From JACCZX01 sp963786295 (GTDB lineage Bacteria > Pseudomonadota > Gammaproteobacteria > Burkholderiales > Burkholderiaceae_F): a DNA stretch of 64,000 bases. Below are positions 1-8,673 of the stretch, piece by piece. Where the stretch lies: positions 1 to 64,000 of the forward strand of contig CAWAYV010000029.1 in NCBI GenBank assembly GCA_963786295.1, written 5' to 3'. A model generated the notes under the pieces. The model was given only the letters and a program-made list of their open reading frames with translations. It was not told the origin of the DNA and searched no databases. Every line of letters starts with the position of its first letter. The first letter of the stretch is position 1. Position numbers and translations under genes: made by a program.

Positions 1-1
1 G

Positions 2-352
2 ACGTTTTTGATAGCCGTCTTGTCGTTGATGTTGGTCTCAACTGCCAGTGCGCACGCTCGCCTCGAGCGGGCTGCACCTGCTGCCGGCAGTGCGGTTCGC
101 GCATCGCCGCCGCAACTCAAGCTCTGGTTTACAGAACGACTCGAGCCCGCATTCAGCAAGGTCCAAGTGTTCGACCGCAACGGCAAGCAAGTCGACAACG
201 GCAATCCGGAGGTCGACCGCGCCGATGCCAAGCTGCTCCAGGTGTCGCTGCCGACGCTTGCACCTGGCACATACCGCGTGAAATGGCGCGTGCTCTCCGT
301 CGACACGCATGTCAGCAAGGGTGACTTCACGTTTAATGTCGTCGCACCGTAA
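2..352 (+). CDS. copC: CopC-domain copper resistance protein, 5' end outside window
   Basis: Periplasmic CopC-type beta-sandwich protein. The visible part starts inside a signal peptide that ends STASA before the mature HARLE. That N-terminal His is the usual Cu(II) ligand of CopC proteins. Family features follow: a PAAGSAV/P-P-x-L-K-L-W-F stretch and a C-terminal KWRVLSVDTHVSKGDFTF region with the second conserved His. A TTG lies at 8, but the frame is open to the left edge, so the true start is probably upstream. The gene precedes a CopD-type gene by about 110 nt, the classical copper-handling pair, and lies next to a cytochrome oxidase cluster that needs copper. Confidence 0.85.
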   Translation, partial: TFLIAVLSLMLVSTASAHARLERAAPAAGSAVRASPPQLKLWFTERLEPAFSKVQVFDRNGKQVDNGNPEVDRADAKLLQVSLPTLAPGTYRVKWRVLSVDTHVSKGDFTFNVVAP

Positions 353-462
353 GCGCACCCGCGCACCGACTGCACGCGAGCAGCCATGAGCCCGCCGCGC
401 GGCCGCCCAAAGACGAGCAAACGTTCCCCTCGGGGAGACCGCGCACCGCGCGAGCGGGCGGC

Positions 463-1929
463 ATGAACTCGCTGTTCGTCGCCGCACGCGCCGTTCACTA
501 CGCCTCGGCGCTGCTGCTGTTCGGCGAACTCGTGTTCGTAATTGCTGTCGCGCGACCCGCTTGGCGCCGCGTGAAAGCGGGCGATGGCGACGCCGTCTAC
601 CGCCGCCTTTTCGCGGTCGCGCGCTGGAGCGTTATCGCGAGCATCGCATCGGGTGCTGCGTGGCTCGCCGCCCAAGCAGCGGTGATGAGCGGCGTGCAGG
701 CCGCGCAGGCGATGAATCGCGAAACGCTCGGCCTGGTTCTTGGCAATACTGTCTTCGGTCACGTTTGGGTGCTGCGCTTGGGCCTCATCGTCGTGCTTGT
801 CGCTGTGCTGCTGGCGCTGCGACGTTCGGCTGGCGATCCGCGCCGATCGCGCTTGGCGATCGTCGCCACCGTGATCGCTGCCGCGTACCTCGGCTCGCTC
901 GCCTGGGCTGGCCATGCGGTCGCTGGAGCTGAGCCTGACGATTTCGACCAGCATCGTTGCCGATGTCGCGCATCTGCTCGCCGCAGGCGCGTGGCTGGGC
1001 GCGCTGCCGGCGCTCGTGGGCTTGCTCTCATGGCACCCACGCGCTCGACGCGCTGGCGCAGGCGACGCGGCGTTTTCGAACCTGGGTATGGCAAGCGTCG
1101 GTGTGCTGGTCGTAAGCGGTCTTATCAACGCCTGGTATCAGGTCGGCGATGTTCCCGGCGCTGATCGGTACTGACTACGGCCGCCTGCTGCTCGCGAAGC
1201 TCGGTTTGTTCGCGGCGATGCTCGGCCTAGCCGTGACCAACCGCGGAGTATCTGACCCCGCGGTTGGCAGGCGGGGATCGCGGAGCATTGCACTTGCTCC
1301 GGCGTAACACTTTCCTGGAAATCGCCGCCGGAATCGGCGTCGTGCTCATCGTCGGCGTGCTCGGCGTTACGGTCCCTGCCGCGCATCAGTCTCCGGTCTG
1401 GCCATTCGCTTACACGCTGAGTTGGCAGCCGCTTCAACAATCGGCCTGGATGCAAGTGGTTGTGACGGCGGCCGCGATTGTCGCGTGCATTTCCGCTGCG
1501 GTTGCGGTGGCAGGATTGCTCGGTCGACCGCCACGCCTTCATTTTGCCGCTCTCGCGGGGCTAGCGATTCCCGCGGGAATAGTCGCTTGGTTGCTTGCCG
1601 CACCGGCATATCCAACAACCTACTTGGTGTCGCCGGTCCGCTACACCGCCGACGCGATCGTAAGCGGCTCCGCACTCTACGCCTCGCACTGCAACGCGTG
1701 CCATGGAGATGAAGGCCGCGGAACTAGTGCCGCCGCGACCTCGCTTCCGGCCAAGCCGGTAAGTTTGACCGAGCGCGTCCCGAGTCAGCGGGAAGGAGAT
1801 CTCTTTTGGTGGATCGCGCACGGCAAAACGTCGATGCCCGGATTCGCATCGCAGTTGAACGACATCGAGATCTGGAATCTGATCCAGTTCCTCGACGCTC
1901 AGGCGAGGCACGGAATGCCCTCGCCATGA
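463..1929 (+). CDS. copD: CopD family copper transport protein fused to a C-terminal cytochrome c domain (frameshifted)
   Basis: Multi-pass inner-membrane protein of the CopD family. The C-terminal part carries a c-type heme site, CNACH, at about 1690-1704, with a distal Met in the SMPGF segment. Homology continues through three reading-frame changes, near 930, 1155 and 1250. At 1155 a CCC run has one C too many: removing it restores VPALIGTDYGRLLLAKLG. The repaired protein is about 489 residues, longer than plain CopD because of the cytochrome domain. Its stop overlaps the next start as ATGA. The likely job is copper uptake or transfer into the membrane coupled to a redox domain. The fusion is seen in the sequence; the coupling is inferred. 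Confidence 0.75.
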
Positions 1930-2441
1930 CCGATCGAGTCAAACCTTTGCGCCCTGTCTTTGCGCCCGACTTCACATTCGAAATCATCGGGCGCGCGCAG
2001 GAATCGCTCGAGCGGCAGCGGGAGAACCGGGTCACGCTGCTCGTGTTCTACACGCTGCCACAGTCGCTGCCGCGCCTGCGCGAACTCGCGAACAAGCAGC
2101 GTGCGATCCTGGCGGCGGGGGCACGCGTGATTGCCGTGCCGATCCGCGAGTCTTCAATTGCGGGCGATGCCCAGATCGCAACAGACGGTGAATCGATCTT
2201 CGCGATCGCCAGTCGGAACGTGGCCCATGCGTACGCGATGTTCACGCGTCAGGCCGACGGCTCGAATACAGCCGCGTACACGCATGTGGAATTTCTGGTC
2301 GATCGTGATGGCTACCTGCGAGTCCGCTGGATCGGCGTTCCTGATGCGGCGGCCGACCGGATGGCCGCAACGCTTGGTCAGATCAAGCTGCTCGTCGACG
2401 AACCCCCGCGTGAACCGGTGCAATGGGGACACAGACACTGA
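1926..2441 (+). CDS. SCO-like thioredoxin-fold protein lacking the CxxxC cysteines
   Basis: Protein of 171 residues with a redoxin/SCO-like outline and no obvious signal peptide. In SCO proteins the metal site is TCPDVCP plus a distal His. Here the matching segment after VTLLVFY reads TLPQSLP, so both cysteines are replaced, while the HVEFLVDRDG segment keeps the His and the DR-G strand. It therefore cannot bind copper or do thiol chemistry in the usual way. The start codon overlaps the CopD-cytochrome c stop (ATGA), implying translational coupling and a shared role. It converges on ctaA with only 16 nt between stops. Function is unproven; a structural or regulatory partner of the CopD fusion is possible. 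Confidence 0.65.
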   Translation: MTDRVKPLRPVFAPDFTFEIIGRAQESLERQRENRVTLLVFYTLPQSLPRLRELANKQRAILAAGARVIAVPIRESSIAGDAQIATDGESIFAIASRNVAHAYAMFTRQADGSNTAAYTHVEFLVDRDGYLRVRWIGVPDAAADRMAATLGQIKLLVDEPPREPVQWGHRH

Positions 2442-2457
2442 TCGCGCGCTGAATTTC

Positions 2458-3547
2458 TTACCGCCTATCGCCCAGTGATTTGCGCGACGTTCGATGCAGG
2501 AGCACGACCAGTAACCCAACCAGCAATGCGGCGCCTCCACTGTGCAGCACCGCGAGCAGCAGCGGCCATTGAAGCACCACGTTGGATAACCCTGTCAGCA
2601 ACTGCAACACCATCAGTGCGAGCAAGCCTCGCGCCAGATGCGAAAAGCTCGCGTGCTGCCAAAGTTGCCCGACCAAAACGCCAACGGCTGCCACGACAAT
2701 GATCGCGAACACTCGATGCGTCCAGTGAATCGCGACCAGCGCCTGAAACGGAACCAACTCACCGTCGCCGGTATGGCCGAGCGCACGCCACCACGTAAAT
2801 CCATGTGAAAAATCCATCGGCGGCAAGAACTCGCCCTGGCACAACGGAAAATCCGGGCATGCCAGCACGGCGTAATTGCTGCTGACCCATCCGCCCAAGC
2901 CGATCTGAATGAATACGGCGGCGAGCGCAATCAATGCCACGTGCGTGCACGCGCGGCGCGATCGTCTTTTTTGGCGCGGGTGCCTCGCGCAACGCAACCC
3001 AGGTCAGCAGTGCCAGCAGCACGATTCCGCCCAGCAGATGCAGCGTCACAATGGCCGGCTGCAGTTTCATCGTTACCGTAAGGGCGCCGAATGCGCCTTG
3101 CACGCATACCCATAGCAACGCTGCCGTCGCCAACCACGGCGAGCGCGGCGCTGCGGCGCCTGACGCTGCGCGCCGCCATGCCTGCACGGTAAGCACGATG
3201 ATCAATACGCCAACGGCGAGCGCAAAGTAGCGGTGCGCCATCTCGATCCACGCTTTGCTCATCGTGACTGGACCGCTCGGCAGTGCGGTCTCCGCTTGCT
3301 GGATCTGTTCGCCGGCGGACAACGGATTCGAGTGGCCGTAACAGCCTGGCCAGTCCGGGCATCCGAGCCCTGAATCGGTCAGCCGCGTGAAACTGCCGAC
3401 CATGATCAGATCGAGCGTCAGGAAGGCAGTGACCCACGCGAGCTTGCGAAACTTCTGCGGGTCGCGCGACCGCCACACATAAACGAGCGGCACAGCCGCC
3501 ACTGCGACACCAAGCAGTGCCAGCCCGAGCAGCGAAACCGGTGTCAT
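2458..3547 (-). CDS. ctaA: heme A synthase CtaA/COX15 (frameshifted)
   Basis: Converts heme O to heme A for cytochrome oxidase. Family signatures are present: the N-terminal TRLTDSGLGCPDWPGCYG loop, the second-half ACPDFPLCQGEF loop, MAHRYFA and IHWTHR with heme-ligand histidines, and eight predicted membrane segments. The frame changes once, near 2940-2960, between the two homologous halves. The 1090-nt span is one base off a multiple of three, as a single indel would give. The ATG overlaps the stop of the preceding SCO-like gene by 4 nt. It is the last cox gene here; the ctaB (heme O synthase) gene that often follows is absent from the window. Confidence 0.85.
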
Positions 3548-4189
3548 CGCACATCCTTTTGAGACCCTGTTGAGATCGATGCGGGTCGATGCGGATCGAT
3601 GCGAACCCAGCCGGCTGCGACGCTCAAGAGTCTGGCGACGTCGCGCTTGACGCCGTTCGGGTCGGCATTCTTGGGCCAGCGCAGCATCAGGTTGCCGCGC
3701 GGATCGATGACCCAGATATGGTCTTGTAGCCGCGCATCCGCGGCGTTCAGGCAGTGAAAGAAATTCCCTTAGCGGCTGCTGCGGCGCTCGAATGAAGTGC
3801 GTGCCCTCATATTCACGCATCAGCATGATCGATAGCGGCACCTGGTCCGGAATCAGCCATACGCGTTCGATTTGATTGCGATCCTTGCCAGTCATCGTGC
3901 GCTGCTGCCTCATCATCAGCAGCTTGTCGGCGCAGCTTTTATCGCAGTCGCCGCCGTCGACCATGACGAACACCCAGTTGCCGCGCAATTGCCGCAAGTC
4001 GAAGACAGTGCCGTCGAGCTTCGTCATCGGCAGCGCAGGCGTCGGCCGCTGCGGCTCTATCAACGTTCCGTAATTGGTGCGGCCGGACGGCGGAGCAATG
4101 TAGTAGGCGATATACGCCGCCGCGATCGGCAAAGTGGTGATCGCAATCAGCAGATAGAGCGGGAGGTGACGCCGCCGGCGCGTTTTCAT
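3544..4189 (-). CDS. SCO/thioredoxin-like membrane-anchored protein of the cox cluster (frameshifted)
   Basis: Small protein (about 215 residues) with one N-terminal membrane anchor (LYLLIAITTLPIAAAYIAYY) and a periplasmic thioredoxin-like domain. The segment DGGDCDKSCADKL supplies a CxxxC pair like the copper site of SCO proteins. The C-terminal part, recovered in another frame after a break near 3765, contains DHIWVIDPRGNLMLRWPK, a typical closing strand of this fold. Both ends overlap neighbours by ATGA (SURF1 upstream, ctaA downstream), so it is co-translated with oxidase assembly genes. A role in copper or thiol handling for CtaC is inferred from context. Confidence 0.65.
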
Positions 4190-4921
4190 CGCTCTCGCCA
4201 GGCTTTCCAACCGAAGAAGACGGCAAGCGCCGCGATCAACACCGCGAGCGAATACCACTGGAACGCATAACCACGATGTTTCTCGACTCCGCTCGCTGGC
4301 CGCGGCCATTCGCGCCGCAAGCCGTCGGTTGCATTCCCACTCGGTACATCGCTGCGTCAGCCGAATGACAAAACGCGCGACGCTGCGACCGGTCGCTTGT
4401 TCGTAGGCCGCGTAGTCGAGGTTGTGCCAGATGCCAGGTACGCGACGCTCGGATTTGCCGCCAAGCTCGAGCAGCGCCGATGGCTGAGTCACTGCCAGCC
4501 CTTCGACGGTGACCGGCCCGACGGCGGCGTCGCAGCCGCGATGCGCGTGCCATCCTGCATGTCATGCGCTTTCAACCGCGATCGATCAGCACGGCGGGCA
4601 GCCCTTCGCCGATTACCAGCGGTGTGATCACATAGAAACCGGCGACGCCATTGAGCATCCGATTGCCCAGATAGATGGTTCCGTCAGGATCGAACACGCC
4701 GCTGACGCGAACTTTGCGCGGCAACTGCGGTCGCTGCGTCTTTCGATCGATGAGCGCGACGGCGCGATGTCGACCGGCGCGCTCCGCTCGGCCGTATCGG
4801 TCTGCGCCTGCAATGCCAGCTTTGCATCGCCGCGTCGCGTCTGCCAATCGGCGAGTGAAATCGCCGCCGCAATGCCGATCGCCGCTGCGACCCAAGCAAC
4901 GATCAGCTTTCGGCGCAGCAT
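4186..4921 (-). CDS. SURF1 family cytochrome oxidase assembly protein (multiply frameshifted)
   Basis: SURF1 proteins have two membrane spans and help insert heme A into subunit I. Fragments in different frames line up in order: an N-terminal span (LIVAWVAAAIGIAAAISLADWQ), then PRKVRVSGVFDPDGTIYLGNR with the family's G-x-F-x-P, then PGIWHNLDYAAYEQATG, and a C-terminal span ending VFFGWKAWRER. At least three frame changes (about 4800, 4570, 4340) interrupt it. The stop overlaps the next ATG as ATGA. Intact neighbours suggest sequence errors more than loss of function, though this is the most damaged cox gene. Confidence 0.75.
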
Positions 4922-4960
4922 CGATGCGGGTGGGATAATTTCGGACGGTTGTACTCCGTT

Positions 4961-5164
4961 ATGCGAATCATCATTGTTCTCGCCCTGGCCGGCATTCTGG
5001 TGTCGCTCGGCTCGGCGCTGGTCTACCTAATTCGCGACAAGGGCACGACCAATCGCACGGTGAACGCACTGACGATCCGGGTCGGCATTTCGGTCGCACT
5101 GTTTCTGTTCATTCTGTTCAGCTATTGGATGGGCTGGATCGAACCGCGTTCGTTTGGAACCTAA
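4961..5164 (+). CDS. DUF2909 (twin transmembrane) small membrane protein
   Basis: Protein of 67 residues with two membrane helices (IIIVLALAGILVSLGSALVYLI and VGISVALFLFILFSYWMGWI) joined by a short loop containing RDKGTTNRTV. This matches the small twin-TM family commonly found between ctaE and SURF1 in betaproteobacterial cox clusters. Here it sits in that position but on the opposite strand. I chose the ATG at 4961 because homologues begin MRI; an in-frame upstream start at 4949 would add four residues. No strong ribosome-binding site is visible. Function unknown, presumed oxidase-related. Confidence 0.7.
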   Translation: MRIIIVLALAGILVSLGSALVYLIRDKGTTNRTVNALTIRVGISVALFLFILFSYWMGWIEPRSFGT

Positions 5165-5213
5165 CGGCGAACGCAGGCGACGCTTAGAGCGCCGCCTTGT
5201 AGTTGAAGGTTGT

Positions 5214-6107
5214 CTACAGCCAGTAGACGACGATATAAAGCCCGACCCAGACGACGTCGACAAAGTGCCAGTACCAGGCAGCCCCTTCGAATGCGAAATG
5301 CTGATCTGGCTTGAAATGCCCGCGTATCAGACGCAGCAGCACGACCGACAACATCAGTGCGCCCACAAACACGTGAAAGCCGTGAAAACCGGTGAGCATG
5401 AAGAACGTCGAGCCGAAGATGCCCGATGTCAGCCGCAGGTTCAAGTCGCGGTACGCATGACCGTATTCGTAGATCTGCACGCCGAGGAAGGTGACACCCA
5501 ACAGGACCGTGATCGCGAGCCACATGATCGTTCTGCTGCGATGATTGGCGCGCAGCGCGTGGTGCGCGATCGTTATCGTCACACCGGAGGACAGCAGCAA
5601 CGCAGTGTTGATCGTCGGTAGCCAGAATGGACCGAGAGTCTCGAACGGATCGACGGTTCCGGCCGGACCGGCGTGCGGCCATGTGGGAACGAAATCGGGC
5701 CATAACAGCTGGTGATTGAAGTCCCCAAGCAGCGGCGCGCTGATAACGCGGGCATAAAAAAGCGCGCCGAAAAACGAAGCGAAAAACATCACCTCGGAAA
5801 AGATGAACCAGCTCATTCCCCAGCGGAACGAGATGTCGACCTTGTGGTTGTAGTCGCCGTGCTCGGATTCGCGCGACACGATCGAAAACCAGCCGACCAG
5901 CATGTAGGCAAGCGTCGACAGGCCGATCGCCAGTGAGAACCAGCCGAGTGAATTGTGATTGACGATCATCGCCGCGCCGAACATCGTGAAAATCATCGCA
6001 ATGCTGCCGACAGCGGGCCATTGCGATGGCGCCGGCACGAAATACAGCGGGCGATGCGCGGATGCAGGCCCGTGAGTGGGATGCGTTGCGCTGTGCGATT
6101 CAGGCAT
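5214..6107 (-). CDS. ctaE: cytochrome c oxidase subunit III
   Basis: Intact 297-residue subunit III of an aa3-type oxidase. It has seven predicted membrane helices and family landmarks such as FRWGMSWFIFSEVMFFASFFGALFYAR, FYARVI, TGFHGFHVFVG and the C-terminal WYWHFVDVVWVGLYIVVYW. Subunit III stabilises subunit I and holds lipids; it carries no metal. It lies 22 nt downstream of the DUF2970 gene in the minus-strand cox operon and is followed by a reverse-strand DUF2909 gene. Confidence 0.95.
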   Translation of the reverse strand: MPESHSATHPTHGPASAHRPLYFVPAPSQWPAVGSIAMIFTMFGAAMIVNHNSLGWFSLAIGLSTLAYMLVGWFSIVSRESEHGDYNHKVDISFRWGMSWFIFSEVMFFASFFGALFYARVISAPLLGDFNHQLLWPDFVPTWPHAGPAGTVDPFETLGPFWLPTINTALLLSSGVTITIAHHALRANHRSRTIMWLAITVLLGVTFLGVQIYEYGHAYRDLNLRLTSGIFGSTFFMLTGFHGFHVFVGALMLSVVLLRLIRGHFKPDQHFAFEGAAWYWHFVDVVWVGLYIVVYWL

Positions 6108-6129
6108 TTTTTCCGTTTCCCGTTGTCGA

Positions 6130-6351
6130 TCAGCGTACGACCAGGTTGACGATAACGATCAACACGATGACAAAGAGCGCCGCCGCAGCGACGCCCGTGA
6201 TAATGACGAATACCGGATTAAGTTGGTTCGCGTCCTTTTCGTAGTCTGATTTGCGGCGTACGCCAAAGAACGACCACAGCACCGCGCGTGCCGTTTGCGC
6301 AAAGCCGACACGCGACCTTGCGGGGATTTCTTTACCGGGTTCGTGATCCAT
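6130..6351 (-). CDS. DUF2970 small membrane protein of the cox operon
   Basis: Protein of 73 residues with a cytosolic N-terminus, the motif AVLWSFFGVRRKSDYEKD and one C-terminal membrane helix (VFVIITGVAAAALFVIVLIVIV). This is the DUF2970 pattern, a family nearly always encoded between ctaG and ctaE in betaproteobacteria. It is 10 nt downstream of ctaG and 22 nt upstream of ctaE, so it is surely part of the operon. Molecular function is unknown; an accessory or assembly role for the oxidase is inferred from context. Confidence 0.85.
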   Translation of the reverse strand: MDHEPGKEIPARSRVGFAQTARAVLWSFFGVRRKSDYEKDANQLNPVFVIITGVAAAALFVIVLIVIVNLVVR

Positions 6352-6361
6352 AAACGCGCGT

Positions 6362-6922
6362 TCATTGCACGGCCGCCACCGCTCCTGCGACCTCGAAGAA
6401 CGTATAGGACAACGTGATCGTCTTCACATCCGCGGGTAACTTCGGATCGATGAAAAACAGCACCGGAAACTGACGCGTCTCGCCGGCGGCCAGCGTCTGC
6501 TGCTGAAAGCAAAAACACTCGAGCTTTTGCAGATACTGTGCCGCTTGCATCGGCGCATAGCTCGGAATCGCCTGGCCCGCCATCGGGCGATTCTCAAGGT
6601 TGACGAGATCGTATTGCACTTGCACCAGTTCGCCCGGGTGCACCTCAACATGGTTTTTGTGCGGCTTGAAGCGCCACGCACCTTGCTTGTTGGCGTCGAA
6701 TTCGATGACCACCGTACGGCCGAGGTCAACCTGCGTGCTGCGCGCCGCGCGCTCGGTGCCCGAGTCGCGCGCGGTCAAGACGTTAATGCCAGTGATCTCG
6801 CAGATCTTGCGATACAGCGGCACCAGCGCGAACCCGAAACCGAACATCAGCACCGAAACGACAATCAGTTTGCGCAAAATCGTCCGGTTGCTCGACTGTG
6901 AGACGCGCGGCTCGGTTTTCAT
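6362..6922 (-). CDS. ctaG: cytochrome oxidase copper assembly protein CtaG/COX11
   Basis: Delivers copper to the CuB site of subunit I. The 186-residue protein has one N-terminal membrane anchor (KLIVVSVLMFGFGFALVPLY) followed by YRKICEITGIN and the copper-binding ECFCFQQQ motif with its paired cysteines. Length and layout are normal for COX11. It starts 1 nt after the stop of the 39-residue small assembly gene. The DUF2970 gene follows 10 nt downstream. Confidence 0.95.
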   Translation of the reverse strand: MKTEPRVSQSSNRTILRKLIVVSVLMFGFGFALVPLYRKICEITGINVLTARDSGTERAARSTQVDLGRTVVIEFDANKQGAWRFKPHKNHVEVHPGELVQVQYDLVNLENRPMAGQAIPSYAPMQAAQYLQKLECFCFQQQTLAAGETRQFPVLFFIDPKLPADVKTITLSYTFFEVAGAVAAVQ

Positions 6923-6923
6923 C

Positions 6924-7043
6924 TCATCCGCCGCTCAAGAACCAATACTTCGCAATGACGCCAGCAAAGAAAACGAGCGCGACCGACAGCAAGATCAATG
7001 CGGTGCTGTCAGATTGCGGTTGCGCGCAGCCATCATGCGTCAT
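6924..7043 (-). CDS. cytochrome oxidase small assembly protein (39 residues)
   Basis: Very short gene between ctaD and ctaG. On the minus strand the ATG at 7043 overlaps the ctaD stop as TGATG and reads 39 codons to a TGA at 6924. The peptide has a polar start (MTHDGCAQPQ), one hydrophobic helix (ALILLSVALVFFAGVIA) and the ending KYWFLSGG. Small single-span proteins at this place are typical of betaproteobacterial cox operons and are often missed by gene callers. The tight overlaps with both neighbours support translation. Confidence 0.8.
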   Translation of the reverse strand: MTHDGCAQPQSDSTALILLSVALVFFAGVIAKYWFLSGG

Positions 7044-8653
7044 CACTTGACCACCGGTGGTGTTTCAAAGGTGTGAAATGGCGGCGGCGACGGCAGGGTC
7101 CATTCAAGCCCGCCATCGATCGAATGCCACGGATCGGCCGCGGCCTGCGGACCACCTCGGATGCACTTGATGATGATGTAAAGAAACAGCAGTTGTGCCA
7201 CACCGAATCCGAATGCACTGATCGTTCCGATCGCGTGAAAGTCGGCGAACTGCATCGGATAGTCCGCATAACGCCGCGGCATACCTGCCAGTCCAAGAAA
7301 GTGCATCGGAAAAAATGTGGCGTTAAAAAAGATCATCGACAGCCAGAAATGCCACTTGCCGAGTGTTTCGTCGTACATATGACCGGTCCACTTTGGCAGC
7401 CAGTAATACGCACCCGCAAACAGTGAGAACAGCGATCCCGCCACCAAGACGTAGTGAAAGTGCGCAACGACGTAGTAGGTGTCCTGCACCTGGATATCGA
7501 TCGGTGCCACAGCGAGGATCAGTCCGGTAAAACCGCCGATTGTGAACACGAAGATAAAACCGATCGCAAACAGCATCGGCGTCTCGAACGTTAGCGAGCC
7601 GCGGTACATCGTCGCGATCCAGTTGAACACTTTCACGCCGGTGGGCACAGCGATCAGCATCGTCGCGTACATGAAGAATAGCTGCCCGGTGACCGGCATG
7701 CCGGTCGTGAACATGTGGTGCGCCCACACGATGAACGACAGGATCGCGATCGACGCAGTGGCGTAGACCATCGACGCATAACCGAACAAGGGTTTGCGCG
7801 CGAACACCGGGATCACCTGCGAAATAATTCCAAAGCCCGGCAGGATCATGATGTAGACCTCGGGGTGGCCGAAGAACCAGAAAATGTGCTGGAACATCAC
7901 CGGGTCGCCGCCGCCCGCCGCGTTAAAAAAGCTCGTGCCAAAGTGGCGGTCGGTCAGCGTCATGGTGATCGCCCCCGCCAGCACCGGCATCACCGCGATC
8001 AGTAGGTACGCCGTGATCAGCCAGGTCCAGACGAACATCGGCATCTTCATCAGCGTCATGCCAGGCGCGCGCATATTCAGGATCGTCGTGATGATGTTTA
8101 TCGATCCCATGATCGAGCTCGCGCCCATGATGTGCAGCGCAAAGATCGCGAGATCCATTCCCGGACCCATTTGGACTGTCAGCGGCGCATACAGAGTCCA
8201 ACCGCCCGCCGTCGCGCCGCCTGGCACAAAGAACGACACAACGAGCAACAACGCCGCCGGCGGCAACAACCAGAAACTAAAGTTGTTCATGCGCGCGAAG
8301 GCCATGTCCGGCGCGCCAATCATCAGCGGAACCTGCCAGTTCGCGAAGCCGACGAACGCCGGCATGATCGCGCCGAACACCATGATGATGCCGTGCATCG
8401 TGGTCAACTGGTTGAAGAACTCCGGCCGCCAAAACTGCAACCCCGGTTCAAACAATTCAAGGCGAAGGCCGAGCGCTAATGTGCCGCCGAACATGAACAT
8501 CGCGAAGGAGAACCACAGATACATCGTGCCGATGTCCTTGTGGTTGGTCGCATACAGCCAGCGGCGCCACCCATACGGCGCATGGTCGTGACCAGCATCG
8601 TGCGCATGGTCATGCGCAGGTCCGGGTGCAAGCGGCGGGGTGACGGCGCTCAT
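7043..8653 (-). CDS. ctaD: cytochrome c oxidase subunit I
   Basis: Catalytic heme-copper subunit, intact at 536 residues with twelve membrane helices. Active-site segments are visible: FGHPEVY (CuB His and the cross-linked Tyr), AHHMFTTGMP with the paired CuB histidines, and AHFHYVLVAG with heme ligands. An N-terminal His-rich stretch (HDHAHDAGHDHAPYG) precedes the first helix and may bind metal. The CtaC gene precedes it by 20 nt and the 39-residue assembly gene overlaps its stop. Confidence 0.97.
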   Translation of the reverse strand: MSAVTPPLAPGPAHDHAHDAGHDHAPYGWRRWLYATNHKDIGTMYLWFSFAMFMFGGTLALGLRLELFEPGLQFWRPEFFNQLTTMHGIIMVFGAIMPAFVGFANWQVPLMIGAPDMAFARMNNFSFWLLPPAALLLVVSFFVPGGATAGGWTLYAPLTVQMGPGMDLAIFALHIMGASSIMGSINIITTILNMRAPGMTLMKMPMFVWTWLITAYLLIAVMPVLAGAITMTLTDRHFGTSFFNAAGGGDPVMFQHIFWFFGHPEVYIMILPGFGIISQVIPVFARKPLFGYASMVYATASIAILSFIVWAHHMFTTGMPVTGQLFFMYATMLIAVPTGVKVFNWIATMYRGSLTFETPMLFAIGFIFVFTIGGFTGLILAVAPIDIQVQDTYYVVAHFHYVLVAGSLFSLFAGAYYWLPKWTGHMYDETLGKWHFWLSMIFFNATFFPMHFLGLAGMPRRYADYPMQFADFHAIGTISAFGFGVAQLLFLYIIIKCIRGGPQAAADPWHSIDGGLEWTLPSPPPFHTFETPPVVK

Positions 8654-8673
8654 GATTGATTCCTAATGACTCT

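Noticed and set aside
2458..4492. A single 577-residue protein covering ctaA, the SCO-like gene and SURF1 sequence
   Set aside because: It is an artefact of frame breaks: the three parts match three known proteins whose true starts overlap previous stops by ATGA.
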